A DNA stretch of 64,000 nucleotides. It comes from Apiotrichum sp. Y4204 (Eukaryota > Basidiomycota > Tremellomycetes > Trichosporonales > Trichosporonaceae). Numbering within the stretch: position 1 is the first letter of the stretch; each line of letters starts with the position of its first letter. The stretch covers positions 186,001 through 250,000 of the forward strand of contig JAMYHL010000067.1 of NCBI GenBank assembly GCA_025531455.1. The letters run 5' to 3'. Below are positions 24,422 through 35,339 of this stretch, in pieces. The notes below the pieces were generated by a model, which worked only from the letters and a program-made list of their open reading frames with translations, had not been told where the DNA came from and did no database searches. Made by a program: the position numbers and the translations under genes.

Positions 24422-25116
24422 GGTGGTACTGGTCAAGTTGGGACACGACTGAGGTTCCCATTCTCTTCGGTCACTTTTATGGAGCCGCTCGGCCTCTCGA
24501 CGGTCTAAGTCTCATGATCACTAGAGAATGACACAGGAGGAGACGGCCACTTGTTCTGACGTATTCATCTGCCCTTATCGGCCTGTGGGCCTGTGGGGTA
24601 GCGCAGCACGTGTAGATATAGCCCCCTGTCCGGAGTTCCATGAGGCATATTAACGTACCGGCGGCACATGGCTGAGCGTGGCGAGCGTGGCGGGCACCGG
24701 TCCGATGCCGACAACGTGTTGCAGTTATTTTTGGAAACGCACTGTCATAATGGGTGTTGTGGTGGGGCGGAACAGTGGCAGTAGGGGGGTGTGGTTGGGT
24801 GTGCCTAACGGCCATCCGAACAAGCTGAAAAAAGACCACGCAGTTCGATTGGGATCCGAAAACGGACCATCGACAAGACACCGAGGTTTGGAAACGATAA
24901 GCGAGCGGACATGCCGTGGCGCGCAGCAGGCAACACACAACCATCAGGGTGCCGGTGCCCGCTTGTCTAGCTTCCGATAAGCGTTGATCGATGGAAGCCA
25001 CTGAATCTGGATCGGGCACGATCGGCAACCTGGTTGTGGGATTCCTCAGTGGCACTGGGGCGTGGGTAGGCCGGGTTGGGTCAGCCAGCTTCCAATCCAT
25101 AAATAAAAGTGGCGCA

Positions 25117-25174
25117 GGAATATGGAGAAAATTAGGTCGACACCCGGAATATGGAGAAAACTAGGTCGACACCT
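25117..25174. repeat. Tandem duplication of a 29-bp unit
   Basis: Two adjacent copies, 25117-25145 and 25146-25174, beginning ggaatatggagaaaa and ending taggtcgacac. They differ at about two positions and lie inside the divergent promoter. Confidence 0.9.
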
Positions 25175-25503
25175 CCCTGGTGTTTTCCGGGCTGGATAAG
25201 TGTTCAGCTCGAGGGTGGTTCGCACAAGTATCGTGCGCATTGCAGAGATGACCCGACATTGGCAAATCCCGACACCTCGATGCCTTCTCGGTTGGAAGTA
25301 ACAGGTAAACCATGTGTCTGACTCGATCTGACGACAGCCTTTCGACTCATATTCTATAGAGTCTCACATCGCGCATCACGTACGCATCCGCGACCCCATT
25401 TAAATTGATACCAACATTCCCCTGTTGGCCCTGTCCCTTTATCTTCGAGATCGAACACGCGTAAACGACTGACTCTACCCCACATTCCCTCCACAATCAA
25501 GCG

Positions 25504-25535
25504 AGTCAGCTCCGATTATAGTCAGCTCCGATAAT
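25504..25535. repeat. Tandem 16-bp repeat directly before the ureohydrolase ATG
   Basis: Two copies of agtcagctccgatNat (25504-25519 and 25520-25535), one mismatch apart, ending four bases before the ATG at 25540. Each carries GATTAT or GATAAT. They lie in the 5' leader or core promoter. Confidence 0.9.
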
Positions 25536-25539
25536 AGCC

Positions 25540-26361
25540 ATGGCTTGCACCCGATTGATCCACTTTGCCGCGCGCGCGGGCGACCACAACGACCGCGCGA
25601 TGGAAGCGTCGCCCGCTTTGGCCGCCGAACTCGCCTCTCGTCTTGGAACAGAGCCCGTTGTAGTCGGTGCGCCGTCCCCCGCACAGAACGCGGGATGGGA
25701 GAAAGAGCTGGATGCCGCGCGGCCTACGCTTGCCGCCATGGGCCAGCAAGTGGACAGCTGCTTGGCCGCAGGCGCTTATCCCATTATAGCCCTCTCGCGG
25801 TGTTCGGTATCACTCGCCACGCTCCCCGCGGTGGCCAAACACCGCCCCGACGCCGTGGTGGTGTGGTTCGACGCGCATGCCGACATCAACACGCCATCCA
25901 ACTCAGAAACAGGATACCTGGGCGGCATGGCACTCTCGGGTCCCCTCGGGCTCTGGGACTCGGGGTTCGGTCGGGGCGTAAAATGCGGCCACGCGATTCT
26001 CGCCGGCACGCGCGACATCGACTCCACCGAATGGCCCGTCATCCGAGATGGGACCGTGTCGCTCGTGCCTCCTGGACCGAATTTCGCCTCGCGGCTCTCG
26101 AAGGAGATTGGTGGGCGTCCCGTGTTCGTCCACATCGATTGTGATGTCCTCTCCCCGGGGCAGCTTCCCACAGACTATAGCGTTCCTAACGGACTCATGC
26201 TCGAGGAACTGCACGAGGCCGCCAAGGCCATAGCAGCCGGGGGCGAGGTCGTCGGCATCGAAATTGGCGAGCTCGAGTCCGAGTCGACTGCAAAAGGCAC
26301 GCGCGGCAAGGCTAAACTGCTCGTGGACACCTGGGCGCCACTCCTCCCTTCGCAGAAGTGA
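25540..26361 (+). CDS. Arginase/agmatinase-family ureohydrolase, single exon
   Basis: A 273-aa enzyme of the ureohydrolase fold (arginase, agmatinase, formiminoglutamase and relatives), which hydrolyse guanidino-type groups with a binuclear Mn centre. Seen: WFDAHADINTPS (Asp111, His113, Asp115 as metal ligands), GYLGGMAL, and VHIDCDVLSP (Asp200, Asp202); a late EIGELE stretch resembles the family's acidic substrate-side motif. The usual GGDHS ligand motif is absent: the aligned place reads LSRCSVS, with Cys88 where the ligand His is expected. I recall bacterial arginase-family proteins with Cys here, so activity is possible, but this is not standard arginase. It has no introns, unlike nearly all neighbours. 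ATG 25540 has a good context (gccATGG). Substrate unknown. Confidence 0.85.
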   Translation: MACTRLIHFAARAGDHNDRAMEASPALAAELASRLGTEPVVVGAPSPAQNAGWEKELDAARPTLAAMGQQVDSCLAAGAYPIIALSRCSVSLATLPAVAKHRPDAVVVWFDAHADINTPSNSETGYLGGMALSGPLGLWDSGFGRGVKCGHAILAGTRDIDSTEWPVIRDGTVSLVPPGPNFASRLSKEIGGRPVFVHIDCDVLSPGQLPTDYSVPNGLMLEELHEAAKAIAAGGEVVGIEIGELESESTAKGTRGKAKLLVDTWAPLLPSQK

Positions 26362-27209
26362 TCATTATCGCATGACATGAGTTGCGGAAGCATATCTTGG
26401 CCTTGGCGATGACGCAACCCGTAACTTGGGTCTTGACCTTGGAGCCCCGCAATTGCTATCGGACATGTAAAACCGAATATGCCAGGCACACAATTGCGGC
26501 ATGGTGTAGTGTGGCGGATTCCCGTGATCGGCATTTGGGCGCGATTGCCGGGCGTAGATCAGGAAATCATGAGACGAGCTGATTGGCTAATGAGAATGTC
26601 CGATGCGAAACAGCCAGTGGCCAGTGGGCCAAGAGCTAACGGTTACTGTAGCAAGCTCGTGCGACGTAGTCTTGACTGTGTTGTCGAAGTGTCTTCTGGC
26701 TGCAAACTTGCGATCCAATATGTCAGTGCAACTCTCAGCGTCCTTTGTTTACGTTGTCTGTAGCCAGACCAACAAAACGAGGGCAATGTCCTAGATTGCC
26801 CGACTGCATTGCTACTCGACGACCCACTCTGCCGTGGGCGTGGGAAGAAGCTGTGTGGCATCCTGATGCCTTTGTCACGGTCAAGCCCACCGAGCTGTGT
26901 CCTGTTCCTCGACATACACGTTACGAAACTTTGATTGCTCCGTAACGTATCACTTTGTGCCTTCATTCGATCAGTAGTCTGGACCACTCATTTGCTGTCC
27001 TTGCTGCACGAAAGTACCAATGAACCATGAATGCATGAAATGAGGGCACTATCTATGTACAACTACCCTTGCTAACCCTGGACTGTTTCCCCTAGTGTGT
27101 CCCTAATACGCACACCAGAACTGTTTACTTCCAAGACGTTTAATACCCGGACCGGTGCTCTATGAGCACCGCGATCTCCTAAAAGGTTTTATGACGGAGA
27201 AGGTAGCGT
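26362..27209. other. Intergenic between ureohydrolase and NADP-GDH (convergent)
   Basis: About 850 bases with only short, unrecognised frames. Both flanking genes end here, so it should hold two 3' UTRs. I see no RNA gene or repeat. Confidence 0.45.
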
Positions 27210-28783
27210 TTACCACCAGTCACCCTGGTCGCGCATAGCGTTGGCAACCTGTGTTTTGTCAGCAAGAGTTCACGAAGAAGAAAATGAGCAACAAAAGATC
27301 ATCAGGGATGGTGGCGTCCGTAATGATCTCCCTGCGCCCTGAATGATGCTTACCTTGACGAAGCCGGCAATGTTGGCACCCGCGACGAGCGAGGGGACGG
27401 CCGAGTCACGAACGTAGGCCTTGCCGGTGTCGCGGCAGTTGCGGTAGCAGGTGACCATGATGTCCTTGAGCTTGGCGTCGACCTCGGCAGGCGACCACTT
27501 GAGACGCTGGGAGTTCTGGCCCATCTCGAGACCGGAGACGGCGACACCACCACAGTTGGCGGCCTTGCCGGGGGCGTAGTAGCAGACACCGGAAGTCTCG
27601 GAGAGAGACTCGGCGGTGAGACGGGCGGCCTCGAAGGCGTCGATGGCCTCCTGAGTGCAGCCCATGTTGGATCCCTCAGCGACGTAGCGCACACCGGAAG
27701 CAATAAGGGCCTTGGCGTCCTCCTCGTCGACCTCGTTCTGGGTGGCGGAAGGAAGTGCAATGTCGGCCTTCTTGAAGAGGCCCCAAGGGCGCTTGCCCTC
27801 GTGCCACTCGAAGCGGCCCTCGTGCTCAAAGGCAGTGAGGGGCTGGCGGCGAAGCTTGATGTCGGCAATGGCGGCGACGTCGGCCGGGGTGAAGCCCTCC
27901 TCACCGGTGGCGACAAGAGCACCAGTGGAGTCGGAGAACGAGATAACATTGCCGCCGAGCTCCATGACCTTGAGGGCGGCGAACTGGGCAACGTTACCGG
28001 AGCCCGAGACGATGACGCGCTTGCCCTGCCAGTCGGTGTTGTCGAGGTCACGGAGCATCTCGGTCACGAAGTAGACGAGACCGTAGCCGGTAGCCTCAGG
28101 ACGGATGAAGGATCCTCCCCAGTCCTCACCCTTGCCGGTAAGGATACCAGCGAACTCGTTACGGTACTTCTTGTAGGCACCGAAGAGGAAACCAATCTCA
28201 CGACCACCGGTACCGATGTCACCAGCGGGAATGTCGGTGTCGGCACCGATGTGGCGAGAAAGCTCGAGCATGAAGGCGTAGCAGAAGCGGCGGATCTCGG
28301 CGTCCGACTTGCCCTTGGGGTCGAAGTCGGAACCACCCTTACCACCACCCATAGAGAGGCCGGTGAGGGCATTCTTGAAGATCTGCTCGAAACCAAGGAA
28401 CTTGAGGACCGAGAGGTTGACGGTCGGGTGGAGACGGAGACCACCCTTGTACGGGCCGAGAGCCGAGTTGAACTGGACACGGAAACCGCGGTTGACGGCA
28501 ACGGTGCCGTCGTCGCGCTCCCAGGTGATGCGGAACTGAATGATACGCTCGGGGATCTGGACAATGTCGAGAGCAGTGCGGTACTCGGGGTGGAGAGCGA
28601 GGAAAGGCTCGACGGTCTTAGTGACCTCGTCGACGGCCTGCAATGTTAGTGGCGAGAACCAAGAAAATGGGAAAGAGGGGGATACTGGCAGAAATCGGAG
28701 TGATCTCCCGCGCCACTCTTCGGATCGCCAGTGTGGGAAATACTCACCTGCTGGAACTCGGGCTCGAGAGGAAGGTTGGACAT
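27210..28783 (-). CDS. GDH1: NADP-specific glutamate dehydrogenase
   Basis: Assimilates ammonium onto 2-oxoglutarate to make glutamate using NADPH (EC 1.4.1.4); cytosolic in fungi. Three exons (28748-28783, 27354-28637, 27210-27248) give 452 aa, normal for the fungal NADP enzyme. Seen: YKGGLRLHPTVN and LSMGGGKGGSDFDPKGKS (substrate Lys region), AGDIGTGGREIGFLFG, SGSGNVAQFAALK (dinucleotide fold) and EGSNMGCTQEA. The small last exon encodes VANAMRDQGDWW. Codon choice is strongly C/G-ending, as in highly expressed genes. It lies next to a ureohydrolase and a permease with GATA-rich control DNA, which fits nitrogen metabolism. Its own upstream region is long (2.4 kb) and carries a GGCCAAGT repeat about 540 bases from the ATG. 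Confidence 0.96.
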
Positions 28784-31191
28784 TGTATCTAAAGGTTCTA
28801 GGTTGGGGGCTAAGAGGTTTGTCGCTTTCGATAATGTGGATGCGAGAGGTCTAGAGTTGAACTGATGAAGAAGAAGAGGGGGATGCGATGGCGAGCATGG
28901 GTATTATACTCTTCCCGGGGCAGGGGTTGCGTGGGTGCGAGAGATGCACAGTCTCCCACTGTGCCGGCTCGACTCGGAGCAAGTAGGGCCGCTTGCGGAG
29001 CGGGGTAGGTGTGCGGTGCAGCGCGCCGACTGTGTGTCCCGTGTGTGCATGTGTGTGGGCTAGACCGCTAAAGTGGCCAAGTGGAGAGGAGTGGAGGACT
29101 CCAGCGGTCGAGAAGAAAAACTTGGGCTCCTGTGCCCTTAGTGCATCGTCCTCCACCCAGGCACCTCGCAGATGAGCAGAGGCCCGGCTACATCCCCGCG
29201 ATATGCGATCCGCCACCCACTCCAAACACACACACACGCTACTACTAATCGGCAAGTCCGGTGCGGCGCACAGGCCGGGGCATTTTGGACAGGGGCCGGA
29301 CAGGTCGCAAGGGGGCAAGGGCGGCCAAGTGGCCAAGTGGCCAAGTGGCCAGTGGCGAGTGGGCCTCGGCGCTGCTGCGAGGTCAGGGACAAAGGGGAAA
29401 CATCGGCGGCATCGGCCAAGTGCGATCGCTGAAATCTAGTATCTGTGGAGCCAATGACGATGCGAGATGCTATCTCGTCACCCTAGCCCACTCCATGTAA
29501 GCAGAGAGATACGACACCACCTGCGACAAATGAAATGCCATCTACCATCTCGACCAATCACCGACCGGGACCGGACTTTGGTGCTCTTTTGGCGCACGGT
29601 AAATTCGGGGTCCCGCCGACCCGTCGGGTGTAGGGTGGCTCGCCCGCACTTGATTGCCGCTACAAGCCGAGAGCGGTGGATGGCCGCAGGCCGAATGCAT
29701 CATGATGCATGCAGTTGAGCCGTGGAGCAACAGTGGAAGATCTGGGATGGCGCACGAGATGTGGCTTCAACGCATGATCTGTTATTGCCGTACCTTACAA
29801 GGTTTACCGGTGGTCCTGTGCCTCCATACCACATCACCAACTCCGCTCTAATCCTTTGATCTTTTGATTCCTCTCTGACTAGCTCTCAAAAAGACGGTGG
29901 ATAAAGTCTGAATCATCATCAAGCCTCAGCATGCATTGGTGCACCCTAAACAGCACCGTAACACACTCACACAGTAGCAATGTTTCTTTGGGCTTTAATG
30001 CTTTGGCACATGCAACGCACATCCATATGCAACGCACGTCTGTACCATCACCTCCACCCGGAGCAGTTCTACTCCGTCACATCAAAATCCCATCTCCGAT
30101 CTCCTAGCGGACTTAGTCGTCCGCCTCCACAGGTTTCCCCTTTTGGTCCTTAGATGGCCGGATGGCCGTCCCTGTGACATTACGTTCCCTGGCCGTTCCC
30201 CTGGCAGACGCTTGTATTCGTTCGGCCCATTCCGCGTCGCTGATAGATAAAGAATCTAGCCAATCATTGAGCGCGTATCGTCCGGGCGATCTCATTTGTG
30301 GGGCCATGGACCAATGATTTTTCCCGGGCACTCGTGTGGATGATAACGCCTAACTTCTGACGTCGATCCGGGGTCCCGCGTGTGTCACATTCGAGACCAC
30401 TTGACCAACGAACTGGTAACTGGGGCACCGGCGACAAAAGTCGGTTCCAATCGGTGCCCAGTGCCTCTTCACGGCCTTGATATCGATGGTTGCTGATGAA
30501 CGTCGCGCGATCACACCCAATGGCGGCCCATCCCTTAAGCCGCGTGCAGGCGCGCGTCGCGGGGGCCCTCGTTGCCGCCGGCATCGATGAAGGGGCTCCT
30601 AACCGCGCGGCAAGGCGGCACAGCGGCAAGAGTCATCGGGAATTTGATTAGGACTGATATTGTCGATGGGCTGCGTGTCGGAGCTGACAGGCGGCCAAGC
30701 GGAGAACAGCTTTGCGGGCGTGTAACACACGGCACAAGCGCTGGAGTGGGTCCTGGGGTCCCCACGGCCGAAGCGAGTGCGAGCCAACGTGGGCTATTAT
30801 ACTTAGCCTTATAACCCCCGAGCATACAGTTCTTGATGGCCCATGCCGTACAGTACGCTGCCCCTGGGCCTGTAGGACGGCATGGTATTTCGCTCGGTTC
30901 GTTCCCAACTGTCAAGCATATGGACTGTCGACATTCAGCGGCGCGCGACTGCTTTGTTCACACAACAAGGAATCGGGTTATCGGGATGCGAAACAAGTCA
31001 CGTGATAAGTGCATGAATCTCGCGTGTTTTTCTGTCATTTTCTGGAATCTCCACAAGACCTTCCAAGACCGATCCTGCCCTCCACTTGCGAGGTCGCTCC
31101 TCTGACGACACCAACAGAAACCAACAGAGGTCGACTTTGGACCACTAAACTGACAGTTTACTATTCGCAACACACGTTCTCTGTGACCAAA
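28784..31191. other. Long divergent intergenic region, GDH1 / CHORD gene
   Basis: About 2.4 kb with no frame that I can tie to a family. It holds the GGCCAAGT tandem repeat (29323-29346), a short ACACACAC run near 29227, and many short overlapping frames typical of non-coding GC-rich DNA. A 72-aa minus frame at 30113-30331 is the best open stretch but has no supporting feature. Confidence 0.45.
29323..29346. repeat. Tandem GGCCAAGT repeat, three perfect units plus a partial
   Basis: Units at 29323-29330, 29331-29338 and 29339-29346, followed by a degenerate ggccagtgg. A related aagtggccaagtgg occurs near 29070. It lies in the GDH1 upstream region. Confidence 0.85.
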
Positions 31192-32545
31192 ATGCCTCGC
31201 TGCACACACAAGGGATGCGGAAAGGAGTATGACGAGGCGAACAACGCCGAAGGCAGCTGTTCATACCACTCCGGAGCACCTGTAAGTCCCAGCATCACCT
31301 CTGTGGCTTGAAGCATGACGCGCAGAAGACGAGGAGCTGACGCGCAGGTATTCCACGAAGGCCTGAAGTCGTGGTGTACGTGTGCAGCCTACTCAGAATA
31401 GAGCAGAAACGTTAACCACAGCGTGCTGCAAGGAGGTGAACAAGCCGGTGATGGAGTTTGACCAGTTCATGAAGATTCCGGTGAGTTTATCGTGTCTGAC
31501 TACACTCTGTTCATGACGACAACGCCTCTGACATCAGGGATGCGCGACTGGAAAGCACACGACGGAGGCCCCCATCACCGCGCCAAAGCCAACTCCTGCC
31601 GCTGCCGCTCCGTCGACAGTCGAGGGCGGTGTTGAGACGTATGGATCCGCGCCTCCTTCAAAACCTGCGACGCCGGCGGAGACTGCAGTGCACGCCCCGA
31701 CACCTCAGCCGCAGCCTGTACAGAAGGAGGTGGAGGAGGATGACCTCAGCATTCCTGTTCCTGCTGGTGCAAAGTGCAAGCGCCTGGGCTGCGGCGCGGA
31801 GTGGAAGGGCGAGGACGTCAGCCGCGGAGACGGTCCCAAGGCGGTCTGTCGCTACCACCCCAAGGCTGTAAGCAACGCGCCCTGGACTCTTTCTGACGAC
31901 AGCCGGTCTTCCATGAGGGATCAAAGGGATACCTCTGCTGCAAGCGCCGCGTGCTCGAGTTCTCCGAATTCCTCAACATTGCTGGGTGCACCGAGGGCAA
32001 ACACCTGTTTGTGGGCGCCAAGAAGGACCCGAACCAGGAGGAGGTTGTACCTTGTCGTATCGATCACTACCAGACGCCGCTTACCGTCAATGTGAGCGCA
32101 TATGCCAAGGGGTGAGTGTGGGTCGTGAGACGGGGGTACGAGCAGAGGCGAGGGTCACCAAGTTGACTTGCCGTCTACTTTTGAATGCTGGTAAGAACTA
32201 ACCCGCAGTGCCGACAAGGAGACTTCAAAGGTGACATTCACCCCGCAGCAGGTGCACCTCGATCTTCACCTTCCCGGGAACAAGCGCGTTGTGCGCACCC
32301 TCGACCTGTATGGCACCATCGTGCCAGACCAGTGCAGCTACCGCATCCTCGGCACCAAGGTCGACATCACTCTCACCAAACCTGTCGCGGCATCGTGGCC
32401 ACTTCTAGAGTTGCCCCCGCCTGGCTCCGAGCTGCCTCCAGGGTATGCGCTGACGTTCGGTGTGCACCACCGCACCAGGAGGGTCGGGAACAAGGAAATT
32501 GTTCTCAGTGTTGAAGAGGCGGCGAAGCAAGCTGCCGCCCAGTAG
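31192..32545 (+). CDS. CHORD- and CS-domain protein (CHORDC1/RAR1-like Hsp90 co-chaperone)
   Basis: Co-chaperone of 350 aa with two zinc-binding CHORD domains and a C-terminal CS (p23-like) domain, the arrangement of animal CHORDC1/morgana. Six exons: 31192-31281, 31348-31375, 31422-31480, 31538-31867, 31903-32111, 32209-32545. CHORD1 has CTHKGCGKEYD, CSYHSGAPVFHEGLK, SCCK and GCATGKH. CHORD2 has CKRLGCGAEWK, CRYHPKAPVFHEGSKGY, LCCKRR and GCTEGKH. The CS domain runs from CRIDHYQTPLTVNVSAYAK to DQCSYRILGTKVDITLTKP. A Pro/Ala/Thr-rich linker joins the CHORDs. The family binds Hsp90 and acts in stress signalling; partners here are inferred. The 28-nt second exon lies inside CHORD1 and supplies VFHEGLKSW. 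Confidence 0.93.
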
Positions 32546-35339
32546 ACTTGATATGCATTGTTTCATGAGTTCAGCATTTGCGCCAACGATGAGACAGTGC
32601 TCGTGTGCCCACATGACCGCGTTATCTTATCAGAGTCTTAGATACGGCACCAATGAAACAAAGTTGACATGAGATTCAGCAGAGATGATCGGCCGGGTCC
32701 TCGCGAGCTTCTCGGATCAGGGGACACTTGAGCACCTGCAGGGCAACCTGGACAACTGACAGCTGACATGAACAGCTAAAGGGTTCTGAGGCATCTTGTG
32801 ATGTGCTCCTTGGCCACCATTGACGGCTGCAGGCAGCTATCTCCGTTCGGGTCTTCACTCTCGCCCAGGTTCAGCGGACCAAGTCCGTTCTATGAGTCGT
32901 ACGGCCGGGGCGATGCGGACAGTGGACGGTTCTGCCACTTCCCATCTCTTTCCTTGGATCCTTGTTTGCACTTCTCACATCCGCATTATGCCGAAGCCGT
33001 CTGTGCGGGGATGGGTATAGCCAACTGGTAGATATCCAGGTATCCGACGCTCGATCGCAGATTCCGACAGGACAAATCTACAAGACAGAAAGCGTAATCG
33101 CTGCTTCGCCGCTTCTCGGGAAACGCGCGGAAGGCCCAGACTCGCGCACGGCCGCAGACCGAAGGGCCGTAGTGGACCACAACGGGCAGTCCGTTGGATC
33201 CCGGACTGGACGCCGACAACTCGGCGAGAATGCGAACGGCCCGGAATGACCCGAGGACCGGCCCCGACCCGACTCCACCCGACTCCACCCTAGCCACCCT
33301 TAACCCCTCGCCGCATCCTACCGATGTCGCGAGATAAGCACGATCGCGTAAGGCGCAGGCGGCCCTGCGCGCGATGGTCAATGCAGGAGGACTCTCGTGC
33401 GTGTGGTGGCGGCGCCTCCGGTGTGACTATATGCGGGTGAGGTGTGGGAAATACTTATGCTGGAGTGTGTGCGTGTGGATTTCGCCACTGTCTGGCGGAC
33501 ACCTGGACTGTGTGAAATGCGAACCATTGCGAGGTATAGGGACAAGGGCTACCGCTTCGCATGTTGCACGCCCTCCGCACATCCTCGAATGGTTTCATAG
33601 CGTCTGGCCGACTTCAATGCTGCAACACCAAGTCAACCAAAATACAGCCGCCACGCGCCACACAGGACTGCTTCCACCGCTACACACAATAATTCATACA
33701 TGCTGTCAACTCCTGAACCCTCAGCCAGTTGGAATCACCCAGCTAATCACGGGGCACGGGGCACATATTTGGGCCGCTAGCGCCGCTGATAGAGAGGAAT
33801 GTGGGCGGGGAGGCACGCGTGGAGTGGGGCGCTAGGTGTGGAGGCCGATGTAGCTAATGCGGTGGGCAGCTTGACCGGGAAATTGATCGTGGGTCGTGGG
33901 ATTCGCCCTGCAGCGCGTGCGTCGCGCCACGCGTGCGCGCTTGCATTCGCGCGTTTATACATCTCGCCCGCGTGCTGCATGCCGCATGTTGATCGCGCAT
34001 AATATCGCATCTCTTGATCTCTTGGGAGCTTAACCTCTTGGGCCCACTGCCACAGCGTGTTCACGATGATTCACCAGCTGAAACACACACCTCACGACAC
34101 CCCCACTCGGTTGACCAGTTGCAAGCTTCCGAGAATAGAAGCCAGAGCGACTCGTTTCGGAACCGGTTTCCGACAAAACGACGAACCGTGATGGAGAATG
34201 GCCTTGGGCCACTTGTTGACAAGATATGCCGGTGCGCGCCCGTCGGTGGGAGGTCGTTTCGTCCCATGGCGCCATGACCGTTGCTTCTAGAAGCAACGGA
34301 TAAAGATGTACGATAGACGCATGACTGGCATCCTCGGCCAGATTGTCTTCGCGCCAGATGTTGTTGTCGAGATTTCCAGGCCACTGACACAATGGTTCGG
34401 GTTTCAGTGGGAGTCAGCGGCAAGAGGCGTTCCGTTGTCCACTTTCGTGGAGCTGAGGCACATCGAGGTCAATGTCGCAAGGTTTCAGTGCCCTCACTTC
34501 TTGACGAGGAACGTGCTCATCTCCCTCGAGTCCGTAAACGAGAAGCCCATGCTGAGCCTTCTCATCACTGTCACTTCTCCATCCGTCTACTCTCCGACCG
34601 CGCCGTTAACTGTCCGGCGACAATCACTCACGAGAACTCACGAGACAGCCATCTCACTACTGCACTGATGGGCGGCTCCATTGATCTTTTCTCCCCGGCG
34701 AACCGGCTGTTCTTTTGTGGAGCGTTGATATCCTCCACTGCGGATAACATATCCACGATCACTCAGCAAACGAATACACGGCAGTAGTATCCGCATGTCC
34801 TATGCTAGGGGAGAGCTTGTTGATCCTTCTCGCCTGCCAACTTCAGCTGCGGCCCGCAGCTCGATTCGGCATTTCGCCGCTCCTGGCCGTAACGGTGTGC
34901 ATCGTGACGCTTGACGACCCACCCTGTCGTGTTGCTAAAGCGCCGTCAAGGGGTGTGTTCTGCACTTCGGCTAAGTTCCCGCGTGTATGGAGCCCTAGGC
35001 TATGTTGCACATCAGGAGACCATTCTCGAGCCCTCTGTCAAGAACGCTCCGATAATGAACCGTGCAGCTCTTCCGGCTTCCGTCAGACCGGTGTGACACT
35101 ATCACGACCATGAAGAGAAGCGCACGGTGCCCCCCTGTTTATAGGTCCGTGGGCAGAGACGTCCGACTACCTGCATGTCATCCGTCAATCAGTATTGCTT
35201 CGTTCCGCTGCATATCAGCAACAATGACTTCAATCTGGCTACATCGCATCTTATCTTCTAATACATGACACCCGCAAGGGGTGACGCCGAGTCCTGTGTA
35301 ATCCAGCAGCCATTTGCGTCAATGACCAGCTATAGTCAT
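32546..35339. other. Long convergent intergenic region, no gene seen
   Basis: About 2.8 kb between the ends of a plus-strand and a minus-strand gene, unusually long for a convergent spacer in this window. Frames up to about 150 codons occur on both strands but none shows a family motif or plausible exon structure. No tRNA or tandem repeat was found. It may hold an unrecognised or non-coding transcript. Confidence 0.4.

Larger units (their letters stand above)
24422..25539. promoter_or_regulatory. Divergent promoter between permease and ureohydrolase, with GATA motifs and repeats
   Basis: A 1.1-kb spacer with no supportable gene. It contains four GATAAG motifs on either strand (24574-24579 as CTTATC, 24896-24901, 24976-24981, 25195-25200), the consensus bound by fungal nitrogen-regulatory GATA factors (AreA/Nit2/Gat1 type). 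It also holds two tandem duplications (25117-25174 and 25504-25535). Function as nitrogen-responsive elements is inference from motif and flanking genes. Confidence 0.55.

Noticed and set aside
27801..28649. 282-codon plus-strand frame antisense to GDH1
   Set aside because: It mirrors the GC-ending codons of the real gene, is rich in V/G/E/D and has no domain.
30113..30331. 72-aa minus-strand frame in the GDH1/CHORD spacer
   Set aside because: No homology recognised, no neighbouring exon or clear promoter; not enough to call a gene.
33005..33075. tRNA-like stretch (ccaactggtag ... gcagattccgac)
   Set aside because: No paired acceptor stem or proper T arm could be drawn.
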